This document shows, one piece after another, positions 57,624 to 64,000 of a stretch of DNA of 64,000 nt. Below the pieces are notes generated by a model. That model was not told where the DNA came from, did not search any database, and worked only from the letters and a program-made list of their open reading frames with translations. Made by a program: the position numbers and the translations under genes. The first letter of the stretch is position 1, and each line of letters opens with the position of its first letter. The stretch is from Streptomyces violaceoruber (GTDB lineage: Bacteria; Actinomycetota; Actinomycetes; Streptomycetales; Streptomycetaceae): the NCBI RefSeq assembly GCF_033406955.1, contig NZ_CP137734.1, forward strand, positions 5,084,001 to 5,148,000. The letters are read 5' to 3'.

Positions 57624-59140
57624 AGCGCACGACCCTGTCCCTGATCGCCTGTGCGACGGCGCTCGCCGCCGTCACCGGGTTCGCGGCGGTGTCCGCCCCG
57701 GGAGACGCCGGCACGGACACGGCCGCGCCGGCCGCCCGGCTGCCCGTGGAGCGCACCGGTCTGCTGTGCCCGGCGCCCAGCACCTCCGACCTCGCCGAGA
57801 CCGCGTACACGTCCTTCACGCCCGTCACGCAGGGCGCCGACGAGAAGGGCAGCGCCGCCCTCGTGGCGGCGGAGTCGGCCGACGCCACCGAGGACGGCAA
57901 GGACGGCGGAAAGTCCGACGAGAAGGGCGGGAAGGACGGCCAGCAGGAGAAGCCGGTCCTCCAGCCCAAGGCGCCCGGCACTCCCGTCGCCGGGAAGGCC
58001 ACCGGCGCCGGCGCCCCCGCGCTCATCGGCACCGCCGAGGGAAGCAGCGCGCCCGGCTGGACGGTCCAGCAGACGACGGAGGTCGCCGTCGGAACGGGCC
58101 GGGGTCTGCAAGGCGTCAACTGCACCGCTCCGGACACGGAGTTCTGGTTCCCGGGCGCCAGCACGGCGGCCGGCCGCACCGACTACGTGCACCTGACGAA
58201 CCCCGACGACTCGGCGGCCGTCGTCGACATCGAGCTGTACGGCAAGGACGGAGCCCTCAAGTCCACGGTGGGGGAGGGCGTCACGGTGCCGCCGCACGGC
58301 AGCGAGTCCCTCCTGCTGTCCACGCTCAGCGACGTGAAGCAGACCGACCTGACCGTGCACGTCGGCGTGCGCAGCGGGCGGCTCGGCGCCGCGGTGCAGG
58401 CCCTGGACGACAAGACCGGCGGCGACTGGCTGACCGCGGCCGCGGACCCGGCGGGCGACCTCGTACTGCCGGGCATCCCGAAGGACGCCACCGCCGTCCG
58501 CCTGGTGCTGTTCACGCCCGGCGGCACGGACGCCGACCTGAAGGTGCGGCTCGCCTCGCCGTCCGGGCTGATCACGCCCGCCGGTCATGAGACGGTGCAC
58601 GTCAAGGCGGGTATGACCACCGGTGTCGACCTCGGCGAGGTCACCCGCGGCGAGGCGGGTTCGCTGGTGCTGACGCCGACCGACCGGTCCGTGCCGGTCG
58701 TGGCCGCGGTCCGGGTCGTGCGGGGCAAGGGCGACGAGCAGGAGTCCGCGTTCATCCCGGCCTCCGACCCGGTCGGTGCGCGCGCGACCGTCGCGGACAA
58801 CCGCGCCAAGAGCACCACGCTGGCCCTCTCCGCGCCCGGCAAGGCGGCGAAGGTCAAGGTCACGGCGTCGGCGGGCACCGAGGGCGGCACGACGGCGACC
58901 AAGACGTACACGGTCGGGGCGGGCACGACCCAGAACGTCGACGCACCGGTTCCCGCCGGACTCAAGGGCTCCTACGCGCTGACCGTCGAGACCGTCTCGG
59001 GTGGCCCCGTCCACGCGTCCCGCACCCTGACGGGTTCGGACGACGACGTGGCGGCCTTCACCGTCCAGACCCTCCCCGACGACCGGGGCACGGTCTCGGT
59101 GCCGAACGCGGACGAGGACCTGTCGGTGCTGCAGAAGTAG
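57620..59140 (+). CDS. Secreted DUF5719-type protein
   Basis: 506 aa with a signal peptide at residues 1-26 (TLSLIACATALAAVTGFAAVSAP) and no other TM, so released or lipid-free on the outside. Residues about 80-115 are a Lys/Asp/Glu/Gly-rich linker (EDGKDGGKSDEKGGKDGQQEK). The rest is predicted beta-rich, with repeated segments such as TDYVHLTNPDDSAAVVDIELYGKDG, resembling the actinobacterial DUF5719 family. The GTG at 57620 overlaps the glycosyltransferase stop (GTGA), implying coupled synthesis and a joint envelope function. Mechanism unknown. Confidence 0.85.
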   Translation: MKRTTLSLIACATALAAVTGFAAVSAPGDAGTDTAAPAARLPVERTGLLCPAPSTSDLAETAYTSFTPVTQGADEKGSAALVAAESADATEDGKDGGKSDEKGGKDGQQEKPVLQPKAPGTPVAGKATGAGAPALIGTAEGSSAPGWTVQQTTEVAVGTGRGLQGVNCTAPDTEFWFPGASTAAGRTDYVHLTNPDDSAAVVDIELYGKDGALKSTVGEGVTVPPHGSESLLLSTLSDVKQTDLTVHVGVRSGRLGAAVQALDDKTGGDWLTAAADPAGDLVLPGIPKDATAVRLVLFTPGGTDADLKVRLASPSGLITPAGHETVHVKAGMTTGVDLGEVTRGEAGSLVLTPTDRSVPVVAAVRVVRGKGDEQESAFIPASDPVGARATVADNRAKSTTLALSAPGKAAKVKVTASAGTEGGTTATKTYTVGAGTTQNVDAPVPAGLKGSYALTVETVSGGPVHASRTLTGSDDDVAAFTVQTLPDDRGTVSVPNADEDLSVLQK

Positions 59141-59169
59141 CGGCGGCGGGGGCCCGGGCCCTCCGCCGC

Positions 59170-59622
59170 TCAGTCCTCCCCGTACCGCGGATCCACCGTC
59201 TCCGGCGTCAGCCCCAGCAGCTCCGCGACCTGCTCGACGACGACCTCGTGCACCAGCAGCGCCCGCTCGTCCCGCCCCTTGGTCCGGATCTCCACCGGTC
59301 GCCGGTAGACGACCACCCGCCCCCGCCGCCCGTCCCGCGAGGGCACCATGCCCCCGAGCGGGACCGCCTCGTCGTTCCAGGCCTCCCCGGCCTCGGCCGG
59401 GCGCGGCACGTCGAGGACGAGGAAGTCGATGTCGGCGAGCTGCGGCCAGCGCCGCTCCAGGCGCTCCACGGAGTCCTGCACCAGGTCCGCGAACACCTCG
59501 CCGCGGCTCGCCGCGAGCGGCACCTGCGGGGGTGCGACCGGGCCGCGCATGCCCCGACCGTGGCGATCACGACGGCGGGGCCCTGGGCGGCCGGCATCAC
59601 GGGGCGTCACGGGGTTGTCCAT
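59170..59622 (-). CDS. Zincin-like metallopeptidase-family protein with degenerate HExxH
   Basis: About 150 aa, related to the small zincin-like (DUF1025-type) family. Conserved text: RGEVFADLVQDSVERLERRWPQLADIDFLVLDVPRP, EAVPLGGMVPSRDGRRGRVVVYRRPVEIRTK and the would-be active-site helix ALLVHEVVVEQVAELLGLTPETVDPRYGED. HExxH appears as HEVVV, so the second zinc histidine is missing and activity is doubtful. The ATG at 59622 and GTG at 59625 both lack a clear ribosome-binding site; an ATG near residue 25 is possible. Confidence 0.8.
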   Translation of the reverse strand: MDNPVTPRDAGRPGPRRRDRHGRGMRGPVAPPQVPLAASRGEVFADLVQDSVERLERRWPQLADIDFLVLDVPRPAEAGEAWNDEAVPLGGMVPSRDGRRGRVVVYRRPVEIRTKGRDERALLVHEVVVEQVAELLGLTPETVDPRYGED

Positions 59623-59964
59623 CACTGGTGAAGGGTAGTCCCCGCCGAGGGCGCGTGCCCGACCGCACGCGCACCGCGGGCGGCGTGGCGGCGGCCCGCT
59701 GCGCTTGTCGCCAGATGACCATTTCAGCCAAGGTCGGGCTCAATTCCGTATCTCTCCGCGACCGTGGAACTCAAGGCAAATGTCGTTGTTTGTATCGGGT
59801 CATGACCGCTTCCCGGGTCGCGCCGGGCCCCCGGAACCGGGGTCCGCGCAGGTCAAAGTGGCCAGTCCGGCAGGGTCCATAGCACGTTTCACGCCACGAC
59901 ACGGGGGTGTGGCCCGGTGGGGAGTCGTCGCGGCCCGCTCAAGAGTGCGGTACCGTCCAACATC
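59623..59964. other. Divergent intergenic region
   Basis: About 340 bp with no convincing gene. The middle (59715-59810) is AT-richer. On the minus strand TTGAGT and GATACGG are spaced like a promoter for the zincin-like gene. GGGCCCCCGG-AACC-GGGGTCCG near 59825-59848 can form a hairpin. Confidence 0.45.
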
Positions 59965-60339
59965 GTGAGCCCTGTACGTCGCTGTTCGCGCACCGCCTGC
60001 GGCCGTCCCGCCGTCGCGACGCTGACGTACGTCTACGCCGACTCGACCGCGGTCCTCGGCCCGCTCGCCACCTACGCCGAACCCCACTGCTACGACCTGT
60101 GTGCCGAGCACTCCGAGCGCCTCACCGCCCCGCGCGGCTGGGAGGTCGTCCGCCTGCTCGACGGATCCGCCCCGGCCCGCCCCAGCGGCGACGACCTGGA
60201 AGCGCTTGCGAACGCGGTGCGCGAGGCGGCCCGGCCTCAGGAACGGGCGGCCGAGGCCCGCGGTGGCGCACGCTCGGCCGACCCGATGGAGGTCGCGCGC
60301 CGCGGCCACCTGCGCGTGCTGCGCTCGCCGGACAACTGA
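59965..60339 (+). CDS. DUF3499-family protein
   Basis: 124 aa of unknown function, highly conserved in actinobacteria. The N-terminus VSPVRRCSRTACGRPAVATLTYVYADSTAVLGPLATYAEPHCYDLCAEHSERLTAPRGWEVVRL contains four cysteines (CSRTAC and CYDLC) plus His, a probable zinc site. The C-terminus is a charged helix. The GTG at 59965 is 8 nt after TACCGT (59951-59956), suggesting a leaderless transcript; no Shine-Dalgarno is visible. Confidence 0.85.
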   Translation: MSPVRRCSRTACGRPAVATLTYVYADSTAVLGPLATYAEPHCYDLCAEHSERLTAPRGWEVVRLLDGSAPARPSGDDLEALANAVREAARPQERAAEARGGARSADPMEVARRGHLRVLRSPDN

Positions 60340-60488
60340 GCCCCGTTCCAGGCACCCGCACCTTTCACTCGCCGTGGCCCCGGTCACATCCGTTGCTGCA
60401 CACCCATTGACGCCCCCTTGTCGCGGACACGATCATTCCGGAAGCCGCGAGAAATCGCTTTCGCATGGCGGAATCCGGGGAGGCGTCC

Positions 60489-62105
60489 GTGTACGTGCAG
60501 GAACTGGAACCCGTCGCCGGTTCGCTCGGCCTGTCCGCCCTGGTGGCGGCCCTGCCACTGGTGATCGTCCTCGTGCTGCTGGGCGGCGTCCGCATGAAGG
60601 CGCACCTGGCGGGCCTCATCGGCCTCCTGGCCGCCGTACTGGTCGCCTGGCTCGCCTACGGCATGCCGCTCGACCAGACGGCCTCCAGCGCCGTCCAGGG
60701 AGCGGTTTTCGGCCTCTTCCCCATCCTGTGGATCGTCGTGAACGCCCTGTGGGTCTACCGGATGACCGTCCGCACCCGGCACTTCGACATCCTGCGCCGC
60801 TCCTTCGGCCGGCTGTCCGACGACCCCCGCATCCAGGCCCTCGTCGTCGCCTTCTGCTTCGGCGCCCTCCTGGAGGCCCTCGCCGGGTTCGGGGCGCCCG
60901 TCGCGATCTGCTCGGTCATGCTCGTCGCCCTCGGCTTCGACCCCGTACGCGCCGCCGTCGTCTCGCTGGTCGCCAACACCGCACCGGTCGCCTTCGGCGC
61001 GATGGGCACCCCGGTGGTGACGCTGGCCCAGGTCACCGGGCTGCCCCTGGACGACGTCGCCTCCGTGGTGGGCCGCCAGACGCCTCTGCTGGCCCTCGTC
61101 GTACCGCTGCTCCTGGTCGCCCTGGTGGACGGACGGCGCGGACTGCGCGAGACCTGGATCCCGGCACTGGCCTGCGGGGTCGCCTTCGCCGTCGCCCAGT
61201 TCGTCGCCTCCAACTACGTCTCCGCCCAGCTCGCCGACATCGCCGCCGCCCTGATCGGCGCCGGTGCCCTGGTCGCCGTACCGCACTCCCGCCGGCCCGC
61301 CGCCGAGCCCGTACGGGCGTCCGTGCTGACCGGCGCGCGCAGCGAGGAACTGGACGAGCGGGACTCCGCCCGCGAGGTCGTGCGGGCGTATGCGCCGTAC
61401 GCGCTGATCGTCGCCGTCTTCTCCGTGGCCCAGATCCCTGCGGTCAAGGACTGGCTGGCCAAGGCCACGCAGTCCTACGACTGGCCGTTCCTGGACGTGA
61501 TGGACCCCGAGGGCAAGCCGGTCGGCGGCAACGTGTTCTCCTGGCCGATCGTCTCCACCGGCGGCACGCTCGTGCTCTTCGCCGGGCTGGCCACGGCCGT
61601 CGTCCTCGGCGTGCACGCGCGCGTGGCGGTCAAGGAGTGGCTCGCGACCGTGCACGAACTGCGGTTCGCGATCCTCACCGTCACCTCGGTCCTCGCCCTC
61701 GCCTACGTCATGAACCTCTCCGGGCAGGCCGCCACCATCGGCCACTTCGTCGCCGCGGCCGGTGCCGGACTCGCCTTCCTCTCCCCGGTCCTCGGCTGGT
61801 TCGGCGTCGCCGTCTCCGGCTCCGACACCTCCGCCAACGCGCTCTTCGGCGCCCTCCAGGTGACCGCCGCGCGGGAGTCCGGTCTCTCGCCCGAACTGCT
61901 GGCCGCCGCCAACAGCTCCGGCGGCGTCCTCGGCAAGATGATCTCCCCGCAGAACCTCACCATCGCCTGCGCCGCCGTCGGGCTCGCGGGCCGCGAGGGA
62001 GACCTGCTGCGCAAGGTGCTGCCGTGGAGCCTCGGCCTGCTGCTGGTCATGTGCCTGATCGTGGTCGGGCAGTCCACGGCGGTCCTCGGCTGGATGCTGC
62101 CCTGA
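60489..62105 (+). CDS. lctP: L-lactate permease (LctP family)
   Basis: 538-aa proton-coupled lactate/glycolate transporter with about 13 TM helices. Family motifs: FGALLEALAGFGAPVAICSVML, SLVANTAPVAFGAMGTPVVTLAQVTGLP, and the C-terminal GWFGVAVSGSDTSANALFGALQVTAA and NSSGGVLGKMISPQNLTIACAAVGL. The GTG at 60489 is chosen because GGGGAGG lies 5 nt upstream; an ATG at 60465 lacks this. No lactate dehydrogenase or utilisation gene is adjacent. Confidence 0.92.
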   Translation: MYVQELEPVAGSLGLSALVAALPLVIVLVLLGGVRMKAHLAGLIGLLAAVLVAWLAYGMPLDQTASSAVQGAVFGLFPILWIVVNALWVYRMTVRTRHFDILRRSFGRLSDDPRIQALVVAFCFGALLEALAGFGAPVAICSVMLVALGFDPVRAAVVSLVANTAPVAFGAMGTPVVTLAQVTGLPLDDVASVVGRQTPLLALVVPLLLVALVDGRRGLRETWIPALACGVAFAVAQFVASNYVSAQLADIAAALIGAGALVAVPHSRRPAAEPVRASVLTGARSEELDERDSAREVVRAYAPYALIVAVFSVAQIPAVKDWLAKATQSYDWPFLDVMDPEGKPVGGNVFSWPIVSTGGTLVLFAGLATAVVLGVHARVAVKEWLATVHELRFAILTVTSVLALAYVMNLSGQAATIGHFVAAAGAGLAFLSPVLGWFGVAVSGSDTSANALFGALQVTAARESGLSPELLAAANSSGGVLGKMISPQNLTIACAAVGLAGREGDLLRKVLPWSLGLLLVMCLIVVGQSTAVLGWMLP

Positions 62106-62196
62106 CGCTGCCTGACCTCAGGGAACCGCCCGGGCGGCCCGTCGGTCCTTACGGGGTAGTTTGTGGGCTCCGACAGGACTTTCAGGAAGGTTGGCC

Positions 62197-63561
62197 GTGG
62201 CTGCTGATCTGTCGCAGATCGTGAAGGCGTACGACGTGCGCGGTGTCGTCCCGGACCAGTGGGACGAGTCGCTGGCCGAGCTGTTCGGCGCGGCCTTCGT
62301 CGAGCTGACCGGCGCGGGCGCCATCGTGGTCGGCCACGACATGCGGCCCTCGTCCCCGGGCCTGTCCGACGCCTTCGCGCGCGGTGCGGCGGCCCGCGGC
62401 GCCGACGTGACCGGGATCGGCCTGTGCTCCACCGACCAGCTGTACTACGCCTCCGGCGCGCTCGGCCTGCCGGGCGCCATGTTCACGGCCTCGCACAACC
62501 CCGCCCAGTACAACGGCATCAAGCTGTGCCGCGCGGGCGCCGCCCCGGTCGGCCAGGACACCGGCCTCGCCGAGATCCGCGCCCTGGTGGAACGCTGGAG
62601 CGAGGCGGGCGCCCCGGAGCCGTCCGCCCGCCCCGGCACCGTCACCCGGCGCGACACCCTCGCCGACTACGCGGCCCACCTGCGCTCCCTCGTCGACCTC
62701 ACCGGCATCAGGCCCCTCAAGGTCGTCGTCGACGCGGGCAACGGCATGGGCGGCCACACCGTCCCCACGGTCTTCGCCGGCCTGCCCCTCGACCTGGTGC
62801 CGATGTACTTCGAACTGGACGGCACCTTCCCCAACCACGAGGCCAACCCGCTCGACCCGGCCAACCTCGTCGACCTCCAGCGGCGCGTCCGCGAGGAGGG
62901 CGCCGACCTCGGTCTCGCCTTCGACGGCGACGCCGACCGCTGCTTCGTCGTCGACCAGGACGGCGAGCCGGTCTCCCCGTCCGCCGTCACCGCCCTCGTG
63001 GCCGCCCGCGAGCTGGCCCGCAACGGGGGCAAGGGCACCGTCATCCACAACCTGATCACCTCCCGGTCCGTCCCCGAGGTCGTCCGGGAGAACGGCGGCA
63101 CACCGGAACGCACGCGCGTGGGCCACTCCTTCATCAAGGCCGAGATGGCCAGGACCGGCGCCATCTTCGGCGGCGAGCACTCCGCCCACTACTACTTCCG
63201 GGACTTCTGGAACGCCGACACCGGCATGCTGGCCGCCCTCCACGTCCTCGCCGCCCTCGGCGAGCAGGACCGCCCGCTGTCCGCCCTGGTCGCCGCCTAC
63301 GACCGCTACGCCGGCTCCGGCGAGATCAACTCCACCGTCGACGACCAGCAGGCCCGCCTCGCCGCGATCCGGGCCGCCTACGAGGGCCGCGACGACATCA
63401 CCGTGGACGACCTGGACGGCCTCACCGTCCAGGCGCCCGACTGGTGGTTCAACGTCCGCCCGTCCAACACCGAGCCGCTGCTCCGCCTGAACGCGGAGGC
63501 CCGCGACGAGGCGACGATGACGAAGGTGCGCGACGAGGCCTTGGCGATCATCCGGGCGTGA
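62197..63561 (+). CDS. manB: Phosphomannomutase/phosphoglucomutase
   Basis: 454-aa alpha-D-phosphohexomutase interconverting mannose-6-phosphate and mannose-1-phosphate for GDP-mannose synthesis. Phosphoserine loop FTASHNPAQYNGIKLC, metal loop LAFDGDADRCFVVD, sugar-binding GGEHSAHYYFRDFWNADTG and phosphate-binding RPSNTEPLLRLNAEA are all intact. AGGAAGG lies 6 nt before the GTG at 62197. The next gene encodes a small Trm112-like protein, the usual neighbour of manB in streptomycetes. ManB feeds ManC (47.5 kb). Confidence 0.94.
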   Translation: MAADLSQIVKAYDVRGVVPDQWDESLAELFGAAFVELTGAGAIVVGHDMRPSSPGLSDAFARGAAARGADVTGIGLCSTDQLYYASGALGLPGAMFTASHNPAQYNGIKLCRAGAAPVGQDTGLAEIRALVERWSEAGAPEPSARPGTVTRRDTLADYAAHLRSLVDLTGIRPLKVVVDAGNGMGGHTVPTVFAGLPLDLVPMYFELDGTFPNHEANPLDPANLVDLQRRVREEGADLGLAFDGDADRCFVVDQDGEPVSPSAVTALVAARELARNGGKGTVIHNLITSRSVPEVVRENGGTPERTRVGHSFIKAEMARTGAIFGGEHSAHYYFRDFWNADTGMLAALHVLAALGEQDRPLSALVAAYDRYAGSGEINSTVDDQQARLAAIRAAYEGRDDITVDDLDGLTVQAPDWWFNVRPSNTEPLLRLNAEARDEATMTKVRDEALAIIRA

Positions 63562-63595
63562 GCGGCCGCCGCCGGGTATCCGTGCCGCCCCGGCC

Positions 63596-63695
63596 GCTGC
63601 GGGCAGTCGTGCCTCCCCCCAGGGCCTGAACGGCCTGGAGGTACCCCCGGGCGGCACGGGCGGGCGCAGCGGCACACCCGCGAGCGCCGGGCCCC
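63596..63695. repeat. Dispersed intergenic repeat, copy C
   Basis: Third copy of the GCTGCGGGCAGTCGTGCC family with the same central insert as copy B (GGCCTGGAGGTACCCCC) and GGGCGGCACGGGCGGGCGCAG. It lies between manB and the Trm112-like gene. Confidence 0.75.
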
Positions 63696-63813
63696 GGCAC
63701 CGTCTCCCCAGCACCAACGCCCGGTTCAAGGTGGGCCACCCGCACGGGCCCGCCCCGGCGGTACCCTGACCAGCACATCCGCACAAGCCCCACCGCCCCC
63801 GAAGGGAACCCCC

Positions 63814-63984
63814 ATGCCGCTCGAAGCCGGCCTCCTGGAGATCCTCGCCTGCCCCGCCTGCCACGCCCCCCTCGAGGAGCGGGACGCGGAGCTGATCTGC
63901 ACCGGCCAGGACTGCGGCCTGGCCTACCCGGTGCGCGACGGCATCCCCGTCCTCCTCGTCGACGAGGCCCGCCGCCCCGAGTAA
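63814..63984 (+). CDS. Trm112-like zinc-ribbon protein (UPF0434)
   Basis: 56 aa with a four-cysteine zinc ribbon: LLEILACPACHAPLEE and ICTGQDCGLAYPVRDGIPVLLVDEA. Related to Trm112/YcaR proteins, which act as small partners or stabilisers of methyltransferases and other enzymes. GAAGGGA lies upstream of the ATG. It is complete in the window and lies between manB and the right edge. Confidence 0.9.
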   Translation: MPLEAGLLEILACPACHAPLEERDAELICTGQDCGLAYPVRDGIPVLLVDEARRPE

Positions 63985-64000
63985 CCGCCAGCCAGGCGAC

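Noticed and set aside
1..64000. tRNA, rRNA, transposase, prophage or biosynthetic gene cluster
   Set aside because: Scanned for but none seen; gene content is core metabolism, envelope and regulation.

Overview
The window is high-GC chromosomal DNA from an actinomycete, almost certainly a Streptomyces. The evidence is third-position GC bias, many GTG starts and GTGA/ATGA stop-start overlaps, a whiB gene, a sigI-arsI-prsI partner-switching set, coenzyme F420 genes, seven LytR-CpsA-Psr (LCP) proteins, and lineage-typical intergenic repeats. It reads as core chromosome. I see no rRNA, tRNA, CRISPR array, phage, transposase or biosynthetic cluster.

Layout. 1-6.5 kb: the 5' part of a thiolase, an SGNH hydrolase, cystathionine beta-synthase, a small two-helix protein, a MurR/RpiR regulator and a membrane protein. 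6.6-12.1 kb: a histidine-utilisation operon, hutU - M20 amidohydrolase - hutF - hutI, where the M20 enzyme stands where an N-formylglutamate deformylase is expected. 12.5-14.8 kb: sigma factor SigI facing away from its anti-anti-sigma (ArsI) and anti-sigma (PrsI). 14.9-19.5 kb: a VOC protein, a POT peptide transporter and an OmpR-type two-component pair. 19.5-24.4 kb: GtrA, purK-purE and two tandem M19 dipeptidases, the second of which has lost every metal ligand. 24.4-25.8 kb: two VOC proteins diverging from a CGNR zinc-finger regulator across GTTAC palindromes. 26-28.5 kb: a secreted trypsin-fold, B-lectin and FG-GAP protein lacking catalytic His and Ser, whose stop codon lies in a 190-bp MITE-like element. 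28.6-33 kb: UDP-glucose dehydrogenase, acyl-CoA dehydrogenase, a VWA protein and a thioesterase.

33-45 kb is a cell-envelope island of seven LCP ligases. Four of them form a duplicated two-gene unit with a near-identical 205-bp gene-conversion tract. 45-64 kb continues the envelope and regulatory theme: a truncated acyl-CoA-synthetase-like protein, a PGRP-type amidase, manC, an AlkA-like glycosylase, fbiA-fbiB, cysteine dioxygenase, whiB, a giant membrane glycosyltransferase with a Tyr/Gly/Gln-rich tail, a DUF5719 secreted protein, a zincin-like protein, a DUF3499 protein, lactate permease, manB and a Trm112-like zinc ribbon. ManB and ManC together supply GDP-mannose for cell-surface glycosylation, and LCP proteins are known to attach glycopolymers to peptidoglycan.

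The most notable signal is a 31-codon ORF upstream of cysteine dioxygenase. It ends in CSCCRCSSC, mostly encoded by the rare codon TGT, and has promoter elements placed for leaderless or nearly leaderless transcription. This looks like a cysteine-sensing leader peptide.
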